NCBI GenBank assembly: GCA_029834535.1
Contig: JAQMWT010000531.1
Span: 248,001 to 312,000 of the forward strand
DNA: 64,000 nucleotides
Source: Chrysophaeum taylorii
Taxonomy: Eukaryota; Sar; Pelagophyceae; Pelagomonadales; Pelagomonadaceae
Direction: 5' to 3'
How positions within the stretch are numbered: position 1 is the stretch's first letter; each line of letters opens with the position of its first letter. Below the pieces are notes generated by a model, which had not been told where the DNA came from, made no database searches, and saw only the letters and a program-made list of their open reading frames with translations. Positions 1 through 10,200 of the stretch are shown piece by piece. The translations under genes were made by a program, and so were the position numbers.

Positions 1-67
1 CAAGCGTTCTGCCGCGAAAACCCCCTCGGGATCGCACCGAACGAATATGCCGTGGCCAAGGCCAAAT

Positions 68-427
68 CTAACTTAACTTAGTAGCGGGGACGCCCGCGAC
101 GAGGTCGAGGCTCGACAAGGCGTCCGCGATGTCGGTATGTCTCGATCGGATGAACTTGAAGGCGATGTGCGTGTTCAGTTTGTGTCGGACCATGATCTGC
201 TTGAGCAACGCGGTCGCGAGAACGCCGTCGATTGCGTCCAGGGCGTCCACCGACAAAAACTCGGGGTACATCGACATCTTATCGATGATGATGTTGACGA
301 GCGACGGCACCGGTTGGGGCTCGGGCCGCCACACGACGCTCACGGGCTCTTCGCGCCGACACTCTCGCGACTGCTCCTTCTTCGCGAGTCGTCGTCGTTC
401 TTGTCTTTCATCGCGGTTCTCCTCCAT
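68..427 (-). CDS. Hypothetical protein, probably the first exon of a gene leaving the left edge
   Basis: A 119-codon frame opens at the ATG at 427-425 (the frame extends one TTG codon further upstream). The first 30 residues are charged (R/E/K rich). The rest looks like a folded helical segment, with YPEFLSVDALDAIDG followed by an amphipathic helix. I recognise no family. Just before the stop lies a good donor (GTTAAGT, from 77 down), and a CAG acceptor sits at 11-9, so the stop may be intronic and the gene may continue beyond base 1. Ending on SSLDLVAGVPATK would suit the lead-in to leucine-rich repeats, but this is only inference. Confidence 0.5.
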   Translation of the reverse strand: MEENRDERQERRRLAKKEQSRECRREEPVSVVWRPEPQPVPSLVNIIIDKMSMYPEFLSVDALDAIDGVLATALLKQIMVRHKLNTHIAFKFIRSRHTDIADALSSLDLVAGVPATKLS

Positions 428-547
428 CAACGTCTCGCCAAGAACTCCATCACCTTCTTCAGAACCTCCCTCCTGCGCGGGTAAGGAAGGAAAGATTCGA
501 CGAGGTCGGTCTCTTCTGAATAATTACGAACAAAACCCTTTTGTTAT

Positions 548-1087
548 TTATTCATTCATCTTCTGTTCCGCAACGGGGATGCCCTTGGACCACTGGAGGA
601 CCGAGACCGGTGTTCTACCGCGGCCGGCGTAAAAGGGATCCTCGAAGGCGAGGGGGAAGCCGTTCTTATTACTTTCGGGAGTAAAAGTGAAGACCACGCA
701 GTGGCGCAGCCCCCCGAGGCGTGTGCCGGCGTCGACGACGACGCCGTCGGTAGCGCAGAGGTCCAACTGGAGTCTCGAAGGAGTCTCGAGCCAGGGCTGG
801 ACGTCTTCGAGGGCGACAATGACCGAGACGCCGCTTTCTCCTCGGGGCTTCTCGTGGCGCGCCGCTACGACGAGGAGTACGCGTTGTGCGTCGAGCACGC
901 GGCACGCGCATGATGCCGCCGGCGACTCGAGACCGAGGGCCGAGACGTCGCCGTCGACGAGCGATTCGAGCCACGGCACGGGCGCGAGCCGCCGAAGGAC
1001 GACGTACCCATCGCTCTGGAATCTCTCCGTGTGCGCCTCGGTGACGCGTCGCGCGCTCTGCAGCGCCGACCACAGGACAAGAATCAT
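548..1087 (-). CDS. Phytanoyl-CoA dioxygenase-like protein, degenerate or short
   Basis: This is a 179-residue frame from the ATG at 1087; the earlier in-frame codons only translate the pentamer repeat and were excluded. Residues 20-45 (FQSDGYVVLRRLAPVPWLESL) match the N-terminal entry motif of PhyH-type 2-oxoglutarate/Fe(II) oxygenases. I see no clear HxD iron triad. The stretch DGVVVDAGTRLGGLRHC near residue 140 sits where the family has its GD-VVF-distal His segment. It may be an inactive or diverged paralogue of the gene transcribed divergently at 1171; their start codons are only 83 bp apart. Family membership is moderately likely and function unknown. Confidence 0.6.
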   Translation of the reverse strand: MILVLWSALQSARRVTEAHTERFQSDGYVVLRRLAPVPWLESLVDGDVSALGLESPAASCACRVLDAQRVLLVVAARHEKPRGESGVSVIVALEDVQPWLETPSRLQLDLCATDGVVVDAGTRLGGLRHCVVFTFTPESNKNGFPLAFEDPFYAGRGRTPVSVLQWSKGIPVAEQKMNE

Positions 1088-1116
1088 CCCGGAGGGTTTA
1101 GGAATAGAAACCCAGA

Positions 1117-1170
1117 GCAAGCAAGCCAAGTCAAGCCAAGTCAAGCCAAGCCAAGCCAAGCCAAGCAAGC
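1117..1170. repeat. Pentanucleotide CCAAG/TCAAG tandem repeat in a bidirectional promoter
   Basis: About ten imperfect CCAAG or TCAAG units end directly at the ATG at 1171. They fill most of the 83-bp gap between two divergently transcribed PhyH-like genes, so the repeat must form part of the 5' leader or core promoter of one or both. Read through on the minus strand it gives a spurious LGLAWLGL-type peptide. Confidence 0.9.
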
Positions 1171-2079
1171 ATGCTGCTGCGGAGGAACCCGTTCCGGGGG
1201 GTTGTGTCGTCGTCGTCGTCGTCGAGGGTGGACGTGGACGCGTGCCTCCCGGCGAGCGCCATCGCGCAGTTCCGGAAGAAGGGGGCGGTGATGCTGCCCA
1301 AGGTGGTGTCGGCCTCGTGGGTCGCCGCGCTCCGGGAGGCAGCCGAAGCGAACATGAAGTGTCCTGGTCCCCTCTGCGACGAGCACGCCGCCGCGCAGGG
1401 GACGGGCGGGCGGTTTCACGACGACCAGTTCCTCTGGAAGCGGCACGGGGCCTTTGAAGAGTACGTGCTCGAGTCGGGGGTTGGGGGTCTCGCGGCGCGA
1501 GCGATGGGTTCTAAATCTGCGCACATCTTCTACGACCAGCTTCTGGTCAAGGAGCCCGGGACGGTGGCGCCGACGCCCTGGCACAACGACACGAGCTACT
1601 GGCAGCTCGATGGATCCCAGATCTGCTCGGTGTGGCTCGCGCTCGACGACGTCGCGGCCGAGTGCGGCGTCTCGTACGTTTCCGGATCTCATTTGTCGAA
1701 AATCCGGCACGCGGTCACGAATTTTAGCGGCGACCACCATTCGGACAAAAACACGTACGCTGGCTCGGAGCCGTTGGATCCCGTGCCCGACGTCGACGCG
1801 CTGGAAAGGGAGGGGTCTGTCGAGCTTCTCAAGTGGGACATGGAACCGGGCGACGCGATATTGTTTTCGTCTTACGCCATCCACGGAGCCCCCGGCACGC
1901 CGGCCAAGGCCAACCGCCGCCGGGGCTACGCGACGCGCTGGTGCGGGGACGACGTCACCTTCGACGCGAGGCCGGGGACGATGGCGGCCGGCTGGGCCGC
2001 CGCCGGCTACGACGCTCGTCTCCAGCACGGCGACCGTCTCGGCAAGAGCGCGCTCCACCCCGACGTCCTCCGCACATAA
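1171..2079 (+). CDS. Phytanoyl-CoA dioxygenase (PhyH) family 2-oxoglutarate/Fe(II) oxygenase
   Basis: This is a complete 302-residue single-exon gene. The iron ligands are visible: H138 and D140 in TPWHNDTSYW and the distal H239 in FSSYAIHGAPG. A basic cluster follows (NRRRGYATRW) that should hold the arginine binding 2-oxoglutarate. The N-terminal FRKKGAVMLPKVV is the family entry strand. PhyH enzymes hydroxylate lipids or small metabolites; the substrate cannot be read from sequence. It is closer to the broad bacterial/algal PhyH group than to peroxisomal phytanoyl-CoA hydroxylase, and I see no peroxisomal tail (it ends VLRT). It is divergent from the PhyH-like gene at 548-1087. Confidence 0.88.
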   Translation: MLLRRNPFRGVVSSSSSSRVDVDACLPASAIAQFRKKGAVMLPKVVSASWVAALREAAEANMKCPGPLCDEHAAAQGTGGRFHDDQFLWKRHGAFEEYVLESGVGGLAARAMGSKSAHIFYDQLLVKEPGTVAPTPWHNDTSYWQLDGSQICSVWLALDDVAAECGVSYVSGSHLSKIRHAVTNFSGDHHSDKNTYAGSEPLDPVPDVDALEREGSVELLKWDMEPGDAILFSSYAIHGAPGTPAKANRRRGYATRWCGDDVTFDARPGTMAAGWAAAGYDARLQHGDRLGKSALHPDVLRT

Positions 2080-2160
2080 TAGTCCCGTTTTGGTTGGTTT
2101 TTTTTTTCTTAAAACTACTACTACTACTAAAGATGTCGGAGGTGGTGGTAATATTATATT

Positions 2161-3441
2161 TTAGGCGAGGAAGCCGACGGCGAGGAGGAAATTGAGGAGA
2201 GTGTCGAGGTCGTGGTAGATGCGCAGCGCCTGGGCGCTTTTGGAGACGCGGACGATCTCGAGCCACTCGGACTTGATGGTGGCGCGTCGCTTCCTGTGTT
2301 TGATCGACGAGAGGAGACGACCGAGGTCCGAGTCCCGGGAGCCCTCGAACTCGAGGAAGCGGGCCCCGAGGTCGGTGATGATGACGCCGAACGGATGGTA
2401 CCCGTCGAGCATTCCCCCCCCCCGAACGCCGAGGGCCGACCGGCGTTCTTCTTCCGTACGTCCGTCGAGGAGGCGGCGCCAGGCCGCCGTGCACTGGGGC
2501 TGCAAGACCGCCATGAGGGCGCCCCCGAGACCGAGGTGGATCGCTTTGAAGGTCGAGCCCGCCCAGAGGCCGGGAATGCCGCGTTGTTCGAGGACGCGTC
2601 CGCCGGCGGCAAAAGTGTGACCGACGTAGGGCGCGACCTTTCGCGTCGTCGCCGGGGCGTCGAAGACCCAGCGCGATAGGACGTCCTTCTGGGCCACCGA
2701 CCGACAGACGTCGATGGGGTTGTTGATGAGGGCCCCCAGCATGCCGGCGGCGAGGCCGGCCGCCGCGGTCGCGAACGTCGAACCGGAAGGAGCCCGGGCG
2801 AGAAATACGGGAGTCGCTGCAAAATAGACCGAAGTCCAGACCGCTTGGCGGAGCTGGAGCGCAAAGTGACCCGCGTACAAGGCCTGGGGTCCCGCGGCCG
2901 CGACGAGGGCGCGCGTCGCGCGACCCAACGAGTTCCCAAACCTTTTATCGCCGACCGCGTCGAGCTGGAGGGCGAGCTTTGCGACTTCGAGAGGCGTGAT
3001 GAGCGCGATCTCGGGGATCGTCGCCAGCGCCCCCGCGATGGCCCGGGTCCCCGCCGACTCGTCGTGCCTCCGGAGCAACATCTCGTGCGCGACGGGAAAT
3101 CCGCCGAACTTTATGATCCGGCTCGCCGTGCCCTTGGCCAGTTCCGGCGCCAGCCCCTTGCTCAAGTATCGCAGTCCGTTCACGGCTACCGACGTCGCCT
3201 CGGCGGCCGACGCCATCCGCATGGCGCGCACGAAATCCACCGGGTACGTGATCACGGCCGTCAGCGCCGCCGCAACCACCAACGGCGGCAACTCCTCAAT
3301 CACGCGACGAGACGTCGCCCCCCCGACCACCATCCGCGTCTTCTTATTCTTATTCAAGAATGAAGAATCCTTCGCCGTGCCTAAAGGGCTGTTGTCACAC
3401 GCCGCGACGACCGCAAGCCACCACAACAACAAACGCATCAT
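2161..3441 (-). CDS. Mitochondrial carrier family (SLC25) protein with extra C-terminal domain
   Basis: The 426-residue protein starts at the ATG at 3441; the upstream in-frame codon is TTG. Three carrier signatures PxD/ExxK/R are present at about residues 67 (YPVDFVR), 150 (TPLEVAK) and 242 (NPIDVCR), one per repeat, as in a six-helix solute exchanger of an organelle inner membrane. The substrate is not assignable; the general pattern is nearest the 2-oxodicarboxylate/SAM-type carriers. Two oddities stand out. The N-terminus MMRLLLWWLAVVAA is a hydrophobic, signal-like segment unusual for a mitochondrial carrier and could mean plastid targeting. After the third repeat come about 100 residues of soluble-looking sequence (GVIITDLGARFLEFEG) not typical of the family. 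Confidence 0.85.
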   Translation of the reverse strand: MMRLLLWWLAVVAACDNSPLGTAKDSSFLNKNKKTRMVVGGATSRRVIEELPPLVVAAALTAVITYPVDFVRAMRMASAAEATSVAVNGLRYLSKGLAPELAKGTASRIIKFGGFPVAHEMLLRRHDESAGTRAIAGALATIPEIALITPLEVAKLALQLDAVGDKRFGNSLGRATRALVAAAGPQALYAGHFALQLRQAVWTSVYFAATPVFLARAPSGSTFATAAAGLAAGMLGALINNPIDVCRSVAQKDVLSRWVFDAPATTRKVAPYVGHTFAAGGRVLEQRGIPGLWAGSTFKAIHLGLGGALMAVLQPQCTAAWRRLLDGRTEEERRSALGVRGGGMLDGYHPFGVIITDLGARFLEFEGSRDSDLGRLLSSIKHRKRRATIKSEWLEIVRVSKSAQALRIYHDLDTLLNFLLAVGFLA

Positions 3442-3469
3442 CACAGTTGAGGTTCTGCTTTCGGCCAAC

Positions 3470-4239
3470 CAACGCCCGATTTCGTCTTTGGGCTCTGGGG
3501 GGGTAGAAAATTATGGCTGCCTAACTATTTCAACCCTCATCCATTGTCTCGTTCGCTCTCTGTAGAGCACATAACATTTAGGATAACAAGTGGGGCCAGG
3601 ACGTCGTCACACGCACAATAAGGAATGGGAGAAGCAAGAGAGTGCACATCATAGCATGTCGAGATGGGAGGCGGCAGCAATAGAAATGAGGTTTGTGATA
3701 TCACGCTCATAGCGACGGGGATTCGTTTTCCCACAATGACATGAATAGGGAGAAAAGACCGCGCTCGGGGTCGCCTTTTTGCGTTTTGGGATGAGTGACT
3801 GCGGGCGCCCGTGGACACCCAACACAGCCACCGTCGACCATCTCTCTCTCTCTCTCTCTCTCTCCGCACTCTCTCTCTCTGAGAGAGAGTGCGATGCCCA
3901 CGTTCGTTCGTTGGTAAGTTGCATCATCGGCGGCAGCGCTCGGATGGAAGAGGGGCGGTTGAGTGTCGGGAGCCAACACAAATATCATAGCGTCGGCGGC
4001 AGGCAGGATAGGACGTCCTGGGGATGACTAGACCTGACGTTGGAAACGGGAACAAGGCATTTTGAATGAACGAATGAATGAATGAATGAATGTTTGTAAT
4101 GGTGTGTGTGTGCGTCGGAGAGAGTGGGTCACGCCTGAAATTGGCGTCGGCGGGAGGGTTACCATCGTCGTCGTCGTCGAGTCCGAGAATGATCACCCAA
4201 GGGGGAAGTAATTGTCCTCGGGTGGGTTCAAAGTGAGAA
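3470..4239. other. Intergenic stretch with simple repeats, no gene seen
   Basis: The interval contains a TC dinucleotide run that turns into a short GA run around 3841-3890, able to fold back on itself. A GAAT tetranucleotide run lies near 4063-4091, with short CGT runs near 4165. Frames here are short and low in complexity. It probably holds the 5' leader of the carrier gene and the 3' region of the giant surface-protein gene. Confidence 0.6.
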
Positions 4240-7200
4240 TCACGTTTTCTTTTCCTCGTCTTCGAACCTGACCGCCGCTAACGAAACGGGACCGGATGGA
4301 TCCTGGTGCGTCTTGGTCTCGTCTCGAATCGAGGCGTCCGCGACATAATCCACGTCGTTGGACGGGGGCGACAACACGGCCTCCTTCTTCTTCTTCAGCA
4401 AGAGATCCCGGTCCGAGGCTTCGACAAGGGTGGCCCCGACTTGTTGGTCGGAAAGCGATTTCTGGGATTTTTCGGGCTCGACTTGCTGCGCGGACACGGC
4501 CGGGCCACAACTAGTCATTATCCACCCAAAACGATTCGCGTCCAATACCCTCCACGACGACCGGCGGCCCGAATCTATTTTTTTCATGGTCACGTCGTAG
4601 GCGTCGTTCATGAGCGTGTACCCAAAGATATTGATGAGCGTAAAGTAGATGGCCACGACAAACGCGCCGAGGAACAAAATGACGAGAATGACGCCAAACG
4701 TGTTGCTCGAGAAGATCCCCTCGCGCTCCTCGAGGTTGTCCGAGACGTAAATGATGAGGGCAGCGAAGAAGATGATCACCAGCTGCATCTGCGCGACTTC
4801 CGACACGACGTCGTCGTCGTCTTCGACGTACGGCTGGTAGAGCGCGAAAATTTTGTAGGAGAAGAGCGTGCCAAACAGGCCGAGCGCGAGCTGGCTCGAC
4901 GACCCGGTGCCAAACATCGCCAGGACGCCCGTGAGAAATATGCGACGCGCTGACTCGAACACGGGAAAGTAGATGCACCGAGGCTCGTACCTGCGCGCGC
5001 GTTTGGCCATATCATCACCGCGAGGACGCGAGCTCACTCACTCTTCCCAAAGGAACTGGATGTCCTCGAGCTCTCGAATCGACTCGCGGATCTCGACTTT
5101 CTTGAGCTGGCTGAAGACCTCTTTGTGGCGACGCTGCGCGCGGCGGAACAGGTTGGCGTCGACCCCGTGACCCGAGCCGACGTCGCCCACGGGCTCGCCC
5201 GCCGCCTCCTCGAGGGCATTGAGGTCGGGATTGACGTACTTTCGATAGCGGAACAGGACGATGCCGATAATCAGCGGGCAGCCGATCGGCCACACGACGA
5301 TCGCGAGGATGACGTACCACAAGAACGACTTGTAGCGGCGCGAATCGCACCGAATCGAGAGGTCGACGGCGAGCGCGTCGTAATCGTCGCGCCCGCGCCC
5401 GCGATCAAAATGGAGGCCTGAGTTTATGGTCCGTCCAGGGATCATCATAAAAAGCAACAACAACAACGACGACGACAATGCTGCTGCTGCTGTCGTCGTT
5501 GCTGCTCGAGGATATTTTTGGTGGACGACGCACAAGAAAAGTAACGGAAAGTGTAGGACGAGCAGCCGGGGAGCGCGACCCACATCAGCAGGAGCAGCAT
5601 GTAGATGATGCGTGACTTCTCCTGACGCGTGTCGATTCTCGCGTTGAAGGCGCGGAGGCGGATAAAAATATTGAGCGTGTACAGCCCGACGCCCACAAAC
5701 GCGAGCGCAAACGGAAAAACCGTTATGATGATGAGCTCTTCGAAATAGTCCATGTGCCGGATGCAGTCCGACGAGCCGACTTGAAAGAAGTTGAGCTGGA
5801 GGACCGACGCGAGCTTGAGCACGTACGCGGTTATGGCCGGGAAGTGGACCTGCGGCAGCGACCACGGCGTCGAGCTCGAGATCTGGTAGGCAGCGATGCA
5901 AATTTTGGCCTTGGTCATGATGCTCATCCAGAACTTGCGCTGCTTGGCGTGCGCCGCTTCCTCCGTGTTCGCCTGCTCCACGGCCGCGCGCGCCACTTCG
6001 TTCTCCGCCTGCGCCACGGGCTCGGCAGCCGTGATGGCTTCCGCGTCCTCGAGGGATTCGAGATTATGAGACAGCTGGGTCTTCATCCTTTGAACGGCTT
6101 TACCGCGCCTGGCCGTTGCCATGTTGACAGCATGATGCGTCCCCTCGCGGTAGTTGAGCTTGCCGGTGAGAGAGTCAAAGAACGCCTTCTTGCACAAGAC
6201 GAGATGGTCGAAGTGGACGAACTTGTAGACCAGGACAATCAGGACGAGGATAACGCAGATAGCGACCACAATGCTCCTGGCTGATATCACAACCTTGACC
6301 GGCTTGCCACACTTCTTGCACTTGTCCGAGAGGTAGTCGAGGTCCCACCCGCGCTTGCACGCGCCGCACAGCGCACCCGTGTGCCCGCGATCTGCGAGAT
6401 TGCAGTCAGTCAGTCAGTCAGTCAGTCAGTCAGTCAGTCAGTCAGTCGAAACCCGAGGCAGGCAGGCAGGCAGGCAGGCAAGAAACGCTGAGGAAATTAC
6501 AGCACTGCTCCGACGTCATCGTGTCGTTGCCACCTCGGCAAGCCCCCTTGAGCTCGCACTCGTAGATTTTGGTGGACAGGGAGGTGGCCCGCCAGAACCC
6601 TCGCGCCTATAATGCATATGCTTGTTTTTTCGTCGGATCCGAGCGAGGCGCACGTACCACGGGGAGAGACTCGAGCCTGACGCCCGGATCATCGCATTCG
6701 AGGCACTCGTCCTCGTCGTCGTCGTCGCACGCGTCTTCGCAGTCGACGCAACACTCCGTGCATTGCTCTTCCTCTTCTTCGAGCGCGATCCTGCCGACTC
6801 GCTCGAAAAACTCCGTATTCCAGTAGTACGACGCCTGTAAACATCATCATATCGAGGAGTGGCGGATAGTAAGTAAGTCGCTCGCTCGTCGACCACAGCG
6901 TACCTCGCACGCGTCGCAGAACGTGCTTCCTTCCGTCGAGGTCGTCGTCGGAATGGGACACCTTCATATCAGAACGAACTGATCTTCGTGCTATTTTTTT
7001 TTTTGGCGAACACAACTGACCTTCGACACTCGGCCTGCGAGACGACGAAAAAAACACGCGGGAGTCACCACGAGTTGAGATTGAGTGATGGAACTGACCT
7101 GGCCGGTCAAATTATTGAAGAAGCCGATTTGGCAGGGATCGCACCCTCGAAGCGTGGAAGACGACTCCGTCCCGCGAGGACAAATTTGAGCGGCGGTTGC

Positions 7201-10200
7201 ACCAGACGTGTTGACGAAGGTGCCAGCCGACGGTAGCTGCGCCGGCGGACGACATCGTCGGGGCAACCGCGTTTGTTTGTCACCAACCAAACGTACCTTG
7301 CATTCGGTCTGCGCCCCGAGATTCTGATACTCCGGCGGCGAACACGGTATGCACGAACTCGCGCCAGATCCCGAGTACGTGCCGGCCGGACAGGCAGTCT
7401 CGTTGCTGGCTCCAGCCTCGGGGACGAACCAGCCCGGGCTCGAAAGAACACAACTCGATGCCCCGGCGTCTTCGGAGAACGTTCCCGGCGAACACTCTTC
7501 GCAAATCGACGCCGCCGAGACCGAAAAGGTCCCCGGCGCGCATACGGTTTCTTCTGAAGCGCCGGTTGAAGGCACGTAATACCCCGCGGACGCGAGCTTG
7601 CACGACGTCTCTCGCACCTTCTCCGCGAATCGCCCGGCATCACAAGGCGTACAGTTCGAGGCCTGCGACACCGAGATGGTCCCGGGGCTACACGCCGTCT
7701 GATTCGTCGCCCCGTAGTTTGGCACAAAATAGCCAGGTTCGACTAGAAGGCAAGACGTCGACTGCTCTTCCGGCTGGTACCTTCCCGGTTCGCCTGCGCC
7801 AGGAAGAAGGAGAGTCTGAAAAATGGCGGTATCGGGTAATACTCCGCTCGCTTACAGTCTTCGCACTCGAGCGCGTCAGCGCCGCCGACGGACGACTTGC
7901 CGGCTGGGCACGGCGTCGATATGTTCGCCCCTTGCGTATCGACGAAAAATCCCGGCTCGGCGGTCGTGCAGAAGAGAGCACCAAGATCTGACGAGTACTT
8001 GCCTGCGACAAAAAAGAAAAAGCGGAGTCGCAGCGCGCCGATAAACGCCATTTTCGTACCGGCAGGGCACACGCTGCACGCGCTCATTCCCGTCTCGTTC
8101 CCAAAAGTCCCGGGTTCGCAGTACGAACAGTCGTCGATGCTATCGTGAAAGGACTCGTTAGATCCCGGGTCGGAAAGAAAGCGCCCGGTCGGACACGGAT
8201 TGCATGCGTCTTCGTTGATCAAAGCGTACCTGTCGAGCGTCAGGTCGCCGTACTTGCCGCTCGGACCTGGAAAACAAGCAAGCGTTGACCGTCTTCGAGA
8301 CCCCGTCAAACAAAAAAACGACGACGACACAAAAATTAAAAACACAACAGTCTGCAGCAAAAAGATGGGAGGTGTTTCCACCAAGGGAGATCGACAATTT
8401 TGGAGGATGATTTTTTTTTTGACGCAGTCACCGACAAACAGAACACGCTTCGGAGCACAGGGTGCAGGCCACGCCGGCAAGTATTTTTTCTTGGGTGCAA
8501 TCCGCTTCGCACGTTCCATCGATATACTCTTCGTTCATGTTGATGCTGACGCCGTTCCGGTCCAGAAACTGCGAGGTGTTGCCGTGCTCGAGACCGTCGA
8601 TGGAATACTTTCCGGCGGAACAAGGATAGGTGTACGGAATGATAGAGAGCGTGGCCGTCGCGCCGGACTGGTTGAGGGCCTTGTTCAGTAAATTTTCCAG
8701 GTGGGGCTTGCTCCCGTCGTTGTTGGCTTGGTAGAAAAAAAGGACGCACGTGTTCTCTACGACGAAGGTTTGCGACCCGTCTAGCAGCGTAAACGCCGCG
8801 TAAGTCGTACTCGTACTCGAGCACCACAAGGCCGCACCCGCGGCGCCTTCCGTATCGTCTTCTGTCACCGAGTTTCCAACGAAAGACAGGTTGCGAAGAA
8901 GAAACGTCGCCTTTTCTGAGATGTGCAACGCCCCGCCACCCTCGGTCGCCACGTTGTCTATGAAGTCGCACGCGATAAGAGAGGTCGTCGAGCCGTCGGA
9001 CGCGTGCAAAGCTCCGCCCCGTAGTGCCGTATTTCCGATGAACGTCGTCGTTTCTATCGTACAGGATGTCGCGTTCGCGCAGCTCACGGCACCGCCGCGA
9101 CTTTCCGTATATTGGAGGAACTCCACCAAATTCCGTTCGAACAAGCAATCGGTGGCGACGAACGTGCTCGTACCGACGAACGAACTCGTACCAGAAGAGT
9201 CGTCGTCGTCGTTCAACCTGTCCAGCGAGACCGCCCCACCTCCTCTCGCACTCGTCGTCCCGCTGTCGTCGCGTACGAGGGAGTTGTCAACAAAGGTGCA
9301 TCTCTCGGCGATGAACGTGCCAGCGAGCACGAAGACGGCGCCGCCTCCGTCGCCTCCTTGGACATCATTTCCTACGAACCCAACGTCGGCCGCGTCGACG
9401 TCGGTCACTTCCGTGTAGATCGCCCCGCCTCCAAGGAAAAGGCTCGATATGTCTAGAGGAAGCAAGACCGTGTTGTTGACGAGGGTGCACGCGGCAAGCT
9501 CAATCTTCGTCCGCACCACATCCGAGAATCCCCGACTCCATATAGCACCGCCAGCCCGCAGCGCGCCGTTGCCAACGAGCTCCGTGTTCGAGAGCGAAAT
9601 GGTAGCGGCCTCCGCCGACGCAATCGCGCCACCCGCACCAGAGTCTATGTCGCTGGCAAAGTGGATAGCTTCGTTCGACGTGAACGCACAGTCTTCGATC
9701 ATTGCCGTCGTTAACTCCTCGAGAAAGAGAGCTCCGCCGACGACCGCGAGATTCCCTTCGAAGCGCGTCCTTCTCGCGACGAGGTTCGAACTATGCACGA
9801 ACATGGCGCCGCCGACACCGATAAAGTCGACACTATAGAAGCTGGCTTGGTTAGACAAGAAACTGCAGTCCTCTAGAATCACCTGCGTCCCAAGTTGTGC
9901 CAAAATCGCCGCGCCGTGATAGTCGGCAACATTTCCTTGGAAGATGGTGTTCCGCGCGTGAACAAAACTGTTGTTCGAGGCCCAGATGCCGCCACCATCG
10001 AGCCATGCGTAATTTTCGAAGAATATGCAATCGGTCAAGAACGCAGTTGCGTGGCTGTAGAGAAGGAGGGCAGCTCCCGAGTCTTCTTTCCAGCCGCCGT
10101 GGAAAATGATGTTCGTCACGTTGACCGATAATCCAAAGGGAACCTCGAGCAGATGGGTCGAGTAGGCTCCGTAGAACAGGGTCGTGTTGTCACCTAACGT

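Noticed and set aside
1141-2058. A 305-residue minus-strand frame opposite the PhyH gene
   Set aside because: It ends in the translated pentamer repeat and has no family motif; the plus strand carries the iron-binding residues.
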